A stretch of 64,000 nucleotides of DNA from Actinotalea lenta (GTDB taxonomy: Bacteria > Actinomycetota > Actinomycetes > Actinomycetales > Cellulomonadaceae). Positions 9,515 through 19,794 of the stretch are shown here, one piece after another (position 1 is the stretch's first letter; each line of letters starts with the position of its first letter). Location of the stretch: contig NZ_JAUQYP010000001.1 of NCBI RefSeq assembly GCF_030586465.1, positions 1,147,238 to 1,211,237 on the forward strand. Reading direction: 5' to 3'. The position numbers and the translations under genes are program-made. The notes beneath the pieces were generated by a model. That model saw only the letters and a program-made list of their open reading frames with translations. It ran no database searches and was not told where the DNA came from.

Positions 9515-10918
9515 GTGAGCCTCCACCTGTTCGACACCGCGACCCGCGAGCTGCGCGAGCTCGTCCCGCTGCGTGACGGTGAGGTCGGGCTCTACGTCTG
9601 CGGCGCAACGGTCCAGGGCTCGCCGCACATCGGTCACCTGCGCACGGACGTGGCCTTCGACGTCCTGGTGCGGTGGCTGCGCCGCAGCGGCCTGCGGGTC
9701 GCCCTGGTGCGCAACGTCACCGACATCGACGACAAGATCCTGGCCAGGGCCAAGGAGGCCGGCGTGCCGTGGTGGGCGTGGGCGCTGCGGCACGAGCGCG
9801 AGTTCACCGCGGCACGCGAGGCGCTCGGGGTGCTGCCGGCCGACTACGAGCCGCGCGCCACCGGCCACGTCACCGAGATGGTCGACCTCATGCGGACGCT
9901 CGTGGACGCGGGGCACGCGTACACCACGGGCGACGGTGACGTCTGGTTCGACGTCCGCTCGTGGCCCGACTACGGGAGCCTGACACACCAACGGCTGGAC
10001 GACCTGACGCCCTCGGAGGACGAGGCGTCGCCGGGCAAGCGAGACCCTCGCGACTTCGCGCTGTGGAAGTCGGTCAAGCCCGGCGAGCCACCCACGGCCG
10101 CCTGGCCGACGCCCTTCGGCGCCGGGCGACCGGGGTGGCACCTGGAGTGCTCCGCGATGGCTCAGCGCTACCTGGGCACGGAGTTCGACCTGCACGGTGG
10201 CGGCATCGACCTGCGGTTCCCGCACCACGAGAACGAGCAGGCGCAGTCCCGCGCGGCCGGGTACGGCTTCGCGCGGATGTGGCTGCACACGGCGTGGGTC
10301 AGCCAGGCGGGCGAGAAGATGAGCAAGTCGCTGGGCAACACCGCCGGCGTCGCCGCGCTGCTCGCGCAGACCTCGGCGCCCGTGCTGCGTTACGCGCTGG
10401 CGTCCGTGCACTACCGGTCGGTCGTGGAGTGGGGGCCGGAGACCGTCGCCGAGGCGGAGGCCACCTGGAACCGGCTGTCCGGTTTCGTGCACCGTGCCTG
10501 CGAGCTCGCCGACCCCGGCGACCCGCAGGCGGCACCGCTCCCGGCGGAGTTCGCGGCCGCCATGGACGACGACCTCAACGTCTCCGCGGCCCTGGCCGTG
10601 GTGCACGACCATGTGCACCGAGGGAACACCGCCCTCGCGGACGGCGACCTCGCCGACGCCGCTGACGAGGTCGCGGCCGTCCGGGCCATGCTCGACGTAC
10701 TGGGCCTGGACCCCCTGGCCTGGCAGACCACCGGGGACGGCCGCACCGAGCAGGCGCTGGACGCGCTCGTGCGGGCCGAGCTCGAGACCCGCGCCGCCGC
10801 CCGGGCTGCGCGTGACTGGGCCACGGCCGACGCGGTGCGCGACAAGCTGGCGGCCGCCGGGATCGTCGTGGAGGACTCGCCCACCGGTGCCCGGTGGGCC
10901 GTGAAGGAGCAGAGCTGA
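9515..10918 (+). CDS. cysS: Cysteinyl-tRNA synthetase
   Basis: Charges tRNA-Cys. 467 residues from the GTG at 9515; the start is set by the family N terminus ([14 protein letters not shown]) and the upstream -10 box. The zinc-binding Cys29 (YVCG), the class I HIGH motif at 38-41 (PHIGHL), further zinc ligands in HLECS and PHHENE, and the KMSKS loop at 268-272 are all present. The C-terminal helical anticodon region (about 340-467) is complete. The stop overlaps the next gene (TGATG), linking it to rlmB. Confidence 0.96.
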   Translation: MSLHLFDTATRELRELVPLRDGEVGLYVCGATVQGSPHIGHLRTDVAFDVLVRWLRRSGLRVALVRNVTDIDDKILARAKEAGVPWWAWALRHEREFTAAREALGVLPADYEPRATGHVTEMVDLMRTLVDAGHAYTTGDGDVWFDVRSWPDYGSLTHQRLDDLTPSEDEASPGKRDPRDFALWKSVKPGEPPTAAWPTPFGAGRPGWHLECSAMAQRYLGTEFDLHGGGIDLRFPHHENEQAQSRAAGYGFARMWLHTAWVSQAGEKMSKSLGNTAGVAALLAQTSAPVLRYALASVHYRSVVEWGPETVAEAEATWNRLSGFVHRACELADPGDPQAAPLPAEFAAAMDDDLNVSAALAVVHDHVHRGNTALADGDLADAADEVAAVRAMLDVLGLDPLAWQTTGDGRTEQALDALVRAELETRAAARAARDWATADAVRDKLAAAGIVVEDSPTGARWAVKEQS

Positions 10919-11919
10919 TGGCCGGCAACTCCCGTCGTCGTGGCGCGACCCGCAAGCCCGGCACCAAGAAGCAGCCGACGGCCGGAACGGGCGGTAAGGG
11001 CCGGCGCGCACTCGAAGGCAAGGGGCCCACACCCAAGGCCGAGGACCGCCCGTACCACGTCGCGCACCGGCGCAAGGTCGCCGCCGAGCGGGCCGAGCAG
11101 CGCGGTGGTGAGCCGCAGCGCCGCCGACCGCAGCGCGACCTGGGCTCGCGGACGCGGCACAGCGGTGTCGAGGTGGTCGCGGGCCGCAACCCTGTGGTCG
11201 AGGCGCTGCGCGCCGGCGTCCCGTGCACCGGCGTGTGGTTGGCCCACCAGATCGATGCGGACGACCGCGTCAAGGAGATCCGTGCCGCCGTCACGACGCG
11301 CCACCTGCCGCTGGCGGAGGTGACCAGGGCCGAGCTGGACCGGATCACGGACGGCCTCGCGCACCAGGGTGTGGCGATGCAGGTGCCGCCCTACGAGTAC
11401 GCGGACCTGGATGCCGTGCTCGCCCGCGCCCGGCGGGCCGGCAGCGCACCGCTGCTCGTCGCGCTGGACGGTGTCACCGATCCGCGCAACCTCGGCGCGG
11501 TGCTGCGGTCGGCCGGCGCCTTCGGGGTGCACGGCGTCGTGGTGCCGGAACGCCGTGCGGCCGGCGTGACCGCCGCCGCGTGGAAGGTGTCCGCCGGTGC
11601 CGCGGCGCGGGTACCCGTGGCCCGCGTCACGAACCTGGTCCGCGCGCTCGGTCAGGCCCGCGACGCCGGGTGCGCGATCGTCGGGCTGGACGCGGACGGC
11701 ACGATGCCGGTCGCCGACCTGCACCTGGCCGTCGACCCGGTGGTCCTCGTGGTCGGCTCGGAGGGCAAGGGACTGGGCCGGCTGGTGCGGCAGACCTGCG
11801 ACGTGATCGCCTCGATCCCCATCGCGAGCGCCGTGGAGTCGCTCAACGCCGGGGTGGCCGCCGGCATCGCCCTGTACGAGGTCGCCCGGCTGCGCGGCGG
11901 GTCGTCCGCGGTCCGGTGA
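10918..11919 (+). CDS. rlmB: 23S rRNA (guanosine-2'-O-)-methyltransferase RlmB (SpoU/TrmH family)
   Basis: Methylates a ribose in 23S rRNA. 333 residues: an unusually long basic tail (1-70, many Lys/Arg/Gly, probably RNA-binding), a small substrate-binding domain starting at VVAGRNPVVEAL, and the SpoU knot domain. The three knot motifs are GVTDPRNLGAVLRSAGAFG, VVGSEGKGLGRLV and IASAVESLNAGVAAGIALYE. Start and cysS stop share one base. The cysS-rlmB order is standard in Actinobacteria. Confidence 0.93.
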   Translation: MAGNSRRRGATRKPGTKKQPTAGTGGKGRRALEGKGPTPKAEDRPYHVAHRRKVAAERAEQRGGEPQRRRPQRDLGSRTRHSGVEVVAGRNPVVEALRAGVPCTGVWLAHQIDADDRVKEIRAAVTTRHLPLAEVTRAELDRITDGLAHQGVAMQVPPYEYADLDAVLARARRAGSAPLLVALDGVTDPRNLGAVLRSAGAFGVHGVVVPERRAAGVTAAAWKVSAGAAARVPVARVTNLVRALGQARDAGCAIVGLDADGTMPVADLHLAVDPVVLVVGSEGKGLGRLVRQTCDVIASIPIASAVESLNAGVAAGIALYEVARLRGGSSAVR

Positions 11920-11938
11920 GCCCCGCGTCCGGCGCCGA

Positions 11939-13213
11939 TCAGGGTCCTGCGGGTCGCTCGTCCACGTCGGCGTCGGCGATCTGCGGGAGCTGGGCGGTGT
12001 CGACGCCGAGGATCGCCTGCTCGTCGGGACGGCCGCGCAGGACGGCCGCCACGTAGCTGCGGGCGGCCTCGAGCATCGGCACGTCGCGGTTCTGCTCGGC
12101 CGACACGAACCACCGGTGGTCCAGCATCTCGTGGAACATCTGGGCGGGCTCGAGCTTGCCCCGCAGGTCGGTGGGGACCTCGCGGACCGCCGGCTCGAAC
12201 ACCTCGGTGAGCCACTCGCGCGCCACGGCGGTCTCGGGCGCTCCCTGGCGCTCCGTCGAGGCGCGGAACTGGTCGAGGTCGTTGAGCAGCCGGCGGGCCT
12301 GGTTCTCCTCGACCGTCAGCCCCGTGAGGCGCGCGAGCCTGCGCGCGTGGTGCCCGGCGTCGACCACCTTGGGCTGGATGGACACCGTGGTCCCGTCGAC
12401 GTCGGTCACGATGTCGAGCTCTGCGACGTCGAACCCGAGCTCGTTGAGCCGCTCGATGCGGGCCGCGACCCGCCACCGGTCGGTCGCGCCGAAGGACTCG
12501 ACACCGGTCAGGGCGTCCCACAGCCGGGTGTAGCGGTCCGCGAGCCGGTCGCCGATCGCCACCGGGTCGACCTCCGCCTCGAGCATCCCACCGGCCTCGA
12601 GGTCCATCAGCTCGCCGATGATGTTCACGCGGGCCACGTCCAGGTCGTAGGCGCGCTGCCCGTCGGACAGGTGGTCGTGCAGGTCGCCGGTCTCCGCGTC
12701 CACGAGGTAGGCGGCGAACGTCTCCGCGTCGCGGCGGAACAGCGTGTTGGACAGGGAGACGTCACCCCAGTAGAAGCCGGTCAGGTGCAGGCGCACGAGC
12801 AGCACCGTCAACGCGTCGACCAGCCGGGCGCTGGTACCCGGCTGCAGCTGCTGGCTGAACAGTGCGCGGTAGGGGAGCGAGAACTGCAGGTGCTGGGTGA
12901 CGAGCGCCGCCTCGAGGTGCTCCCCGTGCGCGTCCCGGCGACCGGTGATGACCGCGAGCGGCTCGACACTCGGCGTGTCGAGCCGATGCAGCGCGCGCAG
13001 CAGCTCGTACTCGCGGTAGGCGACGGTCTCCCCGATCTCCTTGACCGCGATGATCCGCCCGGACAGCCGCACGAAGCGCACGACGTGCCGGGAGATCCCC
13101 CGGGGCAGCGCGGCCAGGACCGACGCCGGCCACTCCTCCAGCGGGATGTCCCACGGCAGGTCGAGCAGTGCGGGGTCGGGTGCGGCCGCGGTGATCTGCA
13201 GCCGGTCCGCCAT
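11939..13213 (-). CDS. DUF4032 protein with kinase-like N-terminal part
   Basis: 424 residues. The N-terminal two thirds resembles a lipopolysaccharide-kinase type fold: a Lys in IIAVKEIGETVAYREYELL, then HLTGFYWGDVSLSNTLFRRD, where GDxxxxN occupies the place of the catalytic Asp/Asn pair, and AAYLVDAETG as a possible metal site. The C-terminal part (from about 280) is helical with HEMLDHRWFVSAE, typical of DUF4032. Substrate unknown. It is convergent to rlmB and lies downstream of no obvious partner; a terminator-like stem separates it from the ABC ATPase behind it. Confidence 0.8.
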   Translation of the reverse strand: MADRLQITAAAPDPALLDLPWDIPLEEWPASVLAALPRGISRHVVRFVRLSGRIIAVKEIGETVAYREYELLRALHRLDTPSVEPLAVITGRRDAHGEHLEAALVTQHLQFSLPYRALFSQQLQPGTSARLVDALTVLLVRLHLTGFYWGDVSLSNTLFRRDAETFAAYLVDAETGDLHDHLSDGQRAYDLDVARVNIIGELMDLEAGGMLEAEVDPVAIGDRLADRYTRLWDALTGVESFGATDRWRVAARIERLNELGFDVAELDIVTDVDGTTVSIQPKVVDAGHHARRLARLTGLTVEENQARRLLNDLDQFRASTERQGAPETAVAREWLTEVFEPAVREVPTDLRGKLEPAQMFHEMLDHRWFVSAEQNRDVPMLEAARSYVAAVLRGRPDEQAILGVDTAQLPQIADADVDERPAGP

Positions 13214-13228
13214 GGTGCTCCTTCACAG

Positions 13229-13266
13229 CGGAGGGCGGGGACGGCAACCGCCGGCCCCGCCCTCCG
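13229..13266 (-). terminator. Hairpin terminator after the ABC ATPase gene
   Basis: Perfect 12-bp arms (13229-13240 and 13255-13266, CGGAGGGCGGGG and complement), 8 bases past the stop of the minus-strand ATPase gene. Confidence 0.6.
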
Positions 13267-13273
13267 TGGTGTG

Positions 13274-14398
<1,125 letters not shown>

Positions 14399-14569
14399 GT
14401 TCTTTCCCTCCACCGGCAGGTACGTGCCGGACGATCCGAGTAGAGGACGAGGGCCTGGCGGGCCCACGCCGACGCCGATGGCGACGGGGTCATCCTGCCA
14501 CACCCCACCAGGCCTCCGGCGGGCGATGGGGCGGCCGCCAGCACCGGGGCCGCCGCCCGGGCCCGGGGT

Positions 14570-15352
14570 TCAGGACCCCAGGAGGTCGGCGAGCCGGTGC
14601 AGGGTGCGGGCCATCGCCTCGGGATCCGCGACCCGGTACGGCGCGACGGACTCCCCGTCCCCGACCCGGATCGCGACGTCCCCGGGGCCGAGGACGGCCA
14701 TCGCGCGCTCGTCGGTGACGTCGTCCCCCGCGAACAGGACGGGACCGGCCCCGGTGCCGGAGCGCAGCTCGCGCAGCGCGTCGCCCTTGGTCACCCGCAG
14801 CACCGACAGCTCGACGATGTCCCGGCCCGCCATGGTGTCCAGGTCCAGCCGTTCGCCCAGTGCGAGGGCCGCGTCGACCAGCCGGTCCGTGTCCTGCGTG
14901 GGCACGCCGCGGGTGTGCAGCACCACGGTGGTGGGCTTGACCTCGATCCGCGCGGTGGTTCCCTCGACCAGCCGGGACAGCTCGTCCGCCGCGCGCGCGA
15001 GCAGGCTGGACTGCTCGTCGTCGAGGGCGGGGTCGCCGGGGCGCAGGCCGCCGTCCCAGGCGCCCACCTCGGCGCCGTGGGATCCCACCAGCAGCGTCCC
15101 GTCGGGAACCTCCGCGACCGCCGCGAGGTCCGCGAGCCCGCGCCCCGAGATCAGGGCGAGTCGCACGCCGTCGGCGCCGGACAGGCGCCGCAGCGCCGCG
15201 GCGCCCTCCGGGGTCGCGCGGGACCGTGACGGCACGTCGACGAGCGGGGCCAGCACGCCGTCGAAGTCCAGCGCGACCAGGAGCGTGCGCCCCGCCCGGA
15301 CCGCGTTCGACAGCCCGGCGAGCGCGCCCTCGAGGGCGGTGGTGTCGCTCAT
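14570..15352 (-). CDS. otsB: Trehalose-6-phosphate phosphatase OtsB
   Basis: Second step of trehalose synthesis: releases phosphate from trehalose-6-phosphate. 260 residues, HAD superfamily. Motif I is VALDFDGVLAPL with the nucleophile and acid/base Asp pair; motif II is ALISGRG; motif III contains the conserved Lys of TKGDALREL; motif IV is LFAGDDVTDERAM. The ATG overlaps the otsA stop by four bases (ATGA), so both steps are made from one message. Confidence 0.93.
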   Translation of the reverse strand: MSDTTALEGALAGLSNAVRAGRTLLVALDFDGVLAPLVDVPSRSRATPEGAAALRRLSGADGVRLALISGRGLADLAAVAEVPDGTLLVGSHGAEVGAWDGGLRPGDPALDDEQSSLLARAADELSRLVEGTTARIEVKPTTVVLHTRGVPTQDTDRLVDAALALGERLDLDTMAGRDIVELSVLRVTKGDALRELRSGTGAGPVLFAGDDVTDERAMAVLGPGDVAIRVGDGESVAPYRVADPEAMARTLHRLADLLGS

Positions 15353-16788
15353 GCCGAGTTCCCGGTGGTGGAGGACGGGACGTCGACGTGCCGGTCGACG
15401 TCGCCCAACGCCTCGAGGAAGCTGCGCGACCAGCGCGACACGTCGTCGGTCAGCACGCGGCGGCGCAGCCGGCGCATCCGGGAGCGCACCTCCCGCTGGT
15501 CCATCGTGACCGCACGCTCGACGGCCGCCTTGAGGCCGTCGATGTCATGCGGGTTGACCAGCAGGGCCCCGTTGAGCTCGTCCGCCGCGCCCGTGAACTC
15601 CGAGAGCACCAGGACGCCTGCGTCGTCCACGCACGCGGCGACGAACTCCTTGGCGACCAGGTTCATGCCGTCCCGCAACGACGTGACGAGCATGACGTCG
15701 GCGGCCCGGTACAGCGCCGCCATCTCCTCGGGCGGGTAGGAGTGGTGCAGGTAGTGGATGGGCTGGGTGCCGATCCGGCCGTGCTCGCCGTTGATGCGGC
15801 CGACGGCCAGCTCCACGTCCTCGCGCAGCTGCTGGTACGCCTCGACGTTCTCCCGGCTGGGACTGGCGACCTGCACGAGGGCTGCGCCGGGCACCTCGAG
15901 CCGTCCCTCGTCGAACAGCTCCCCGACGGCCTTGATCCGGTGCCGGATCCCCTTGGTGTAGTCCAGCCGGTCGACGCCGAGCAGCAGCACCTCGGGTGAG
16001 CCGAGGTCCGCGCGGATCTCCGCGGCGCGCGCCCTGACCCACGGGGACCGGGACAGCTCGTCGAAGTGCTGGGAGTCGATGGAGATGGGGAAGGACCCCG
16101 CGCGGACCTTCCGCTCGGGGCCGGGTTCGGCGACCGTCACGGTCCCGGCCCGGACGGGCAGGTCCGTCCACCGCCGCACGACGCGCAGGAAGTTGGCTGC
16201 GTCGCCGGAGCGCTGGAAGCCCACCAGGTCCGCGCCGAGCAGCCCCTCGATCACCTGGCGGCGCCACGGCAGCTGTGCGAACAGCTCCAGCGGCGGGAAC
16301 GGGATGTGGTGGAAGTACCCGATGCGCAGGTCGGGGCGCAGCTCGCGCAGCATCGCCGGGACCAGCTGGAGCTGGTAGTCGTGCACCCAGACCGTGCCTG
16401 CCTCGGACGCCTCCGCGGCGGCCGCCTCCGCGTACCGCCGGTTCACCCTGCGATAGGCGTCCCACCAGTGCCGGTGGTACACGGGTGGGCTGATGACGTC
16501 GTGCGACAGCGGCCAGAGGGTGTCGTTGGAGAAGCCCTCGTAGAAGTCCGCGACCTCCTGTGCGGACAGGCCGACGGGCACCAGGTGCATCCCGTCGGCG
16601 TCGAACGGTTCCGGCGCCTCACCGGGCGAGCCGGGCCAGCCCACCCAGGCCGCATCGGCCTGGCGCATCACGGGTTCCATCGCCGTCACCAGGCCCCCGG
16701 GGGAGCGCTGCCAGGACGGCGTGCCGTCAGGTTCGACCGTCAGGTCCACGGGCAGTCGATTGGCCACCACCACGAGCGGGTGTGTCAC
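15349..16788 (-). CDS. otsA: Trehalose-6-phosphate synthase OtsA (GT20)
   Basis: Joins UDP- or GDP-glucose with glucose-6-phosphate. GTG at 16788 is chosen because GGGAGG precedes it and the family N terminus (LVVVANRLPV) follows within four residues; 479 residues is the normal length. Visible motifs: RSPGGLVTAMEP, VWVHDYQLQLVPAML, IGYFHHIPFPPLELF, GVDRLDYTKGI (donor/acceptor site) and SLRDGMNLVAKEFVA. First gene of otsA-otsB, divergent from the kinase gene at 16924. Confidence 0.95.
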   Translation of the reverse strand: MTHPLVVVANRLPVDLTVEPDGTPSWQRSPGGLVTAMEPVMRQADAAWVGWPGSPGEAPEPFDADGMHLVPVGLSAQEVADFYEGFSNDTLWPLSHDVISPPVYHRHWWDAYRRVNRRYAEAAAAEASEAGTVWVHDYQLQLVPAMLRELRPDLRIGYFHHIPFPPLELFAQLPWRRQVIEGLLGADLVGFQRSGDAANFLRVVRRWTDLPVRAGTVTVAEPGPERKVRAGSFPISIDSQHFDELSRSPWVRARAAEIRADLGSPEVLLLGVDRLDYTKGIRHRIKAVGELFDEGRLEVPGAALVQVASPSRENVEAYQQLREDVELAVGRINGEHGRIGTQPIHYLHHSYPPEEMAALYRAADVMLVTSLRDGMNLVAKEFVAACVDDAGVLVLSEFTGAADELNGALLVNPHDIDGLKAAVERAVTMDQREVRSRMRRLRRRVLTDDVSRWSRSFLEALGDVDRHVDVPSSTTGNSA

Positions 16789-16911
16789 AGGATGCCTCCC
16801 AAAGGTCCGCCCCGAGGCTAGTCGTCGGACCCGGCGGTTGCAGGGCGTCGAGTGCCGCGGGGGACGGTCCGGCGCCCTGCGTGGGGCCGGGCCGGGGCGG
16901 GGACCGGCCGG

Positions 16912-16917
16912 TAGCGT
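16912..16917 (+). promoter_or_regulatory. -10 box of a leaderless kinase transcript
   Basis: TAGCGT ends 6 bases before the ATG of the Ser/Thr kinase gene. No ribosome site is visible. Confidence 0.55.
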
Positions 16918-16923
16918 GACGGC

Positions 16924-18642
16924 ATGGAGCGGATCGGACCGGCCCCCGGCGACGAGCTCGGGGGGTACCGCGTGGTCGGCCCGCTGGGCCGCGGCGGCAT
17001 GGGCGCGGTGTACCGGGTCCGCGACGCCGACGGGGCGGACGTCGCGCTCAAGCTCGTCCACCCGTACCTGGTGGAGGGGCCCGCCCGGGAGCGGCTGGGT
17101 CGGGAGGTCGCGGCGCTGCGCCGCGTGCGCCACCCGGGCGTCGCACGGGTCCTGGACGCCGAGCTCGACTCGACCGAGCCGTTCGTGGTGACGGAGCTGG
17201 TGGACGGTCCGTCGCTCGCGGCGCGCGTCGCGGACCGCGGCCCGTTGACGGTGGCCGAGCTGGCCGACGTCGCCGAGCGGCTGCGCGCCGCGCTCGTCGC
17301 CGTGCACGAGGCCGGTGTCCTGCACCGCGACCTGACGCCCGCGAACGTCCTGGTCTCCGACGAAGGCCCGGTGCTCATCGACTTCGGGATCGCGCAGACC
17401 GTCGAGGACGCCCGGGTGACCGAGGCGGGCTCGGTGGCCGGCACCCCCGGGTACCTGAGCCCGGAGGTGCTGGATGGCGCCGAGCCGAGCCAGGCGACGG
17501 ACTGGTGGGGCTGGGCGGCCACGCTCGCCTTCGCCGCCACCGGACGAGCGCCGTTCGGGGTGCGGCCCCTTGCGGCGGTCCTGGCCAGGGTGCGCACCGG
17601 CGACGCGGACCTCGACGGCCTCGAGCCCGCGGTCGCCGAGGCCCTGGCAGGTGCGCTGCGGACCGACCCGGCGGCACGTCGCGATCCGAAGGCCCTGGTC
17701 GACAGGCTCCGCGCGGCCGTCGATGGGGTCGTGCCCGGGACGGGCTCGTTGCCGCGGACCGCGGTCCTGCCCACCGGCGCCGCCCCGGTGGTGGTCGGCT
17801 CGCGTGCGGCGGTTCCGCCTGACGCCGACGTTGAGCCGACGGTCGTCGTGGGGGAGCCGTCCGGCAGCGTCGAGCCGGGCTCGGCCCCGCCCTGGACGCA
17901 GCCGCCACCCCCGTGGGACGAGGCGGTGCAGCCGCAGTGGCAGGGGACGGCCGAGTGGGGCGGCCCGCGGGAGTGGGACGGCGAGCCGGAGGTCCCCGCG
18001 GACACGCTGCCCGAGGAGGCGGCGCGCCGCCGGGTGGTCTCGGTCCTCGCCATGGGGGTGCTGCTCGCCGCGGTGGGCGCGGGGTGGCCCGGTCTGGCGT
18101 TGGCGGTCGCCGTCGGGCTGGCCGTGCTGGTGCGCAGCGTGGGGCTGGACGTGGTGGCCCTGCGCCGCCGCAGGGCCCGCGGCGGCGCGCGACGCGGCGG
18201 CACGGCCGGCGCCGTCGCCGGCTGGCCGTGGTACCTCCTGCGCGCCGTGCTCGGCGTGCTGCCCGCAGCGCTGGTCGCGGCGAGCGCCGTCCTCGTGGTC
18301 GGCGGGGTGGGCTGGTGGCTGATCGGCACGGGTCACTGGACCCCGGTGGCCCTGCGGGCCGGGGAGGTCTCCGGCGACCTGCCCGGCACGCAGGCGTGGG
18401 TGGAACGTGCGTTGCTGGTGGTGGCGGTCGTGCTCGGGCTCGTGGTCGTCTGGTTCGGCCCGATGAGCCGCAGCACCCGGATCGGGGCCCGGTTCGCCCT
18501 GGCGGCACTCGCTCCGCCGCGTGCCGGCGCGGTCACGTTCGTCCTGCTGGCGCTCGCGGCCGCGGGAGCGGTGGCGACCGCGATCGTGCTGGGGCAGGAC
18601 GTGGTGTGGTGGCCCTTGCCGGGGCCGCCCGACCTGGGCTGA
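16924..18642 (+). CDS. Membrane-associated Ser/Thr protein kinase (PknB-like)
   Basis: 572 residues. The N-terminal kinase domain (about 15-265) has the Gly loop GRGGMGAVY (22-30), ATP Lys43 (VALKL), the catalytic loop HRDLTPANV (134-142), the DFG motif (Asp153) and GTPGYLSPEV. The Lys that normally follows two residues after the catalytic Asp (HRDLK) is Thr138 here, an unusual but not inactivating change by itself. A Pro-rich linker (about 290-365) leads to a C-terminal half with several hydrophobic membrane segments (about 375-400, 435-470, 495-520, 540-560) and no PASTA repeats. Target unknown. Confidence 0.88.
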   Translation: MERIGPAPGDELGGYRVVGPLGRGGMGAVYRVRDADGADVALKLVHPYLVEGPARERLGREVAALRRVRHPGVARVLDAELDSTEPFVVTELVDGPSLAARVADRGPLTVAELADVAERLRAALVAVHEAGVLHRDLTPANVLVSDEGPVLIDFGIAQTVEDARVTEAGSVAGTPGYLSPEVLDGAEPSQATDWWGWAATLAFAATGRAPFGVRPLAAVLARVRTGDADLDGLEPAVAEALAGALRTDPAARRDPKALVDRLRAAVDGVVPGTGSLPRTAVLPTGAAPVVVGSRAAVPPDADVEPTVVVGEPSGSVEPGSAPPWTQPPPPWDEAVQPQWQGTAEWGGPREWDGEPEVPADTLPEEAARRRVVSVLAMGVLLAAVGAGWPGLALAVAVGLAVLVRSVGLDVVALRRRRARGGARRGGTAGAVAGWPWYLLRAVLGVLPAALVAASAVLVVGGVGWWLIGTGHWTPVALRAGEVSGDLPGTQAWVERALLVVAVVLGLVVVWFGPMSRSTRIGARFALAALAPPRAGAVTFVLLALAAAGAVATAIVLGQDVVWWPLPGPPDLG

Positions 18643-18714
18643 GCGAGCCGCCGTCCGCCCAGCAGGCCGGGGCGCGCGTCGAGGTGGGCCCTGCCGTCGG
18701 GACGGTTCGGCGCG

Positions 18715-18720
18715 TATCCT
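18715..18720 (+). promoter_or_regulatory. -10 box of a leaderless transcript
   Basis: TATCCT ends 6 bases before the GTG at 18727. Confidence 0.55.
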
Positions 18721-18726
18721 CCACCC

Positions 18727-19221
18727 GTGGACCGGACACGCGTCGCGCCCGCACCGCTGGCCGCGGTGCTCGCTGCGCTGAGCGTGGTGGGCGTCGGGTT
18801 CGCCACGGCGTCCCGGTTCGGCGCGATCCTCGTCCACCAGTGCGTGGCCGGCGACGGGATGGCCGGGGCGCTCGGTCTGCGTCTGGCGCTGCTCCGGCCC
18901 GACGCCGCCTGCCCGTCGGGTGCGCTCGCGGTCGGCGGCGACTCCCGGCAGGTGATGGGCGTACTGGTGGTCGTGGCGCTGCCCCTGCTGCTCGTCCACC
19001 TCCTCGGTCTGACCATGGCGGCCGGGTTGCTGGCTCGCATCGGCCTCGCGGTGCGCACCGTCGTGCGGGTCCTCGCAGGGCTGGTCCGACGTCCGGAACC
19101 CGCACGCCCCGCACTGCCCCGGTGCGCACGCCCGGTCCCGGCCGGCCTGCTGAGGGGCGCCGTGGAGGGTGCGCCGGTCGGCTCCCCGCTCCTGCGAGGA
19201 CCGCCGCTGCGGTTCGCCTGA
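18727..19221 (+). CDS. Small membrane protein, unknown function
   Basis: 164 residues from GTG 18727, placed by the -10 box directly upstream. It has a hydrophobic segment near 10-30 and a second near 78-105, with a short outer loop between them that holds two Cys (about 40 and 60). The tail after 115 is rich in Arg and Pro and probably cytoplasmic. I do not recognise a family. It sits just ahead of a MauE/thioredoxin-fold pair, so a link to disulfide chemistry is conceivable but unsupported. Confidence 0.65.
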   Translation: MDRTRVAPAPLAAVLAALSVVGVGFATASRFGAILVHQCVAGDGMAGALGLRLALLRPDAACPSGALAVGGDSRQVMGVLVVVALPLLLVHLLGLTMAAGLLARIGLAVRTVVRVLAGLVRRPEPARPALPRCARPVPAGLLRGAVEGAPVGSPLLRGPPLRFA

Positions 19222-19270
19222 GGCGCGCCGAGCCCGGCGCGCCCGTCCGCCGTGCCCTCAGGAGAACCGC

Positions 19271-19780
19271 ATGTCAGATCCCGATCCCGTCCTGCCCGCG
19301 GGGCGGTGGGCGACCGCCCGGCCGTGGGTGTCCACCGTCGTGCGTCTGGCCCTGGCCGTCGTCAGCCTGTGGGCCGGCCTCGCCAAGGCCGGCGACCTGG
19401 CCGCGAGCGTGCGCGCGGTGCGCGCGTTCGAGCTGCTTCCCGAGGCGCTCGCCAGGCCGGTGGGCTACGGCCTGCCGGCCGTGGAGATCGTCGTCGGGGT
19501 GCTGCTCCTGCTCGGCCTCGTCACGCGCTATGCCGCCGCGATCATGGGTCTGCTGATGCTCGCGTTCATCGTCGGCATCGCCTCGGCGTGGGCGCGCGGC
19601 CTGTCCATCGACTGCGGCTGCTTCGGCGGCGGCGGCGCCACCTCGCCCGACCTCACGCAGTACCCGTGGGAGATCACCCGCGACCTCGCGATCGCCGCCG
19701 GCGCGGCGCTGCTGGTCCGCTGGCCGTACTCCCGCTTCTCCCTCGACCAGACCCTCGGCCTCACGCGGGCCGCACAGTAA
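19271..19780 (+). CDS. MauE/DoxX-family membrane protein
   Basis: 169 residues with about four membrane segments (near 20-40, 62-85, 88-110, 136-155). ATG at 19271 follows AGGAGAACC. The N-terminal WAGLAKAGDLAASVRAVRAFELLP and the cytoplasm-exposed or lumenal motif IDCGCFGGGG are characteristic of the MauE branch, which is implicated in making disulfides in partner proteins. The next gene encodes a membrane-anchored DsbA-like protein 14 bases downstream, so they probably work as a redox pair (family knowledge plus context). Confidence 0.85.
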   Translation: MSDPDPVLPAGRWATARPWVSTVVRLALAVVSLWAGLAKAGDLAASVRAVRAFELLPEALARPVGYGLPAVEIVVGVLLLLGLVTRYAAAIMGLLMLAFIVGIASAWARGLSIDCGCFGGGGATSPDLTQYPWEITRDLAIAAGAALLVRWPYSRFSLDQTLGLTRAAQ

Positions 19781-19794
19781 CCGGAAGGACCCTC

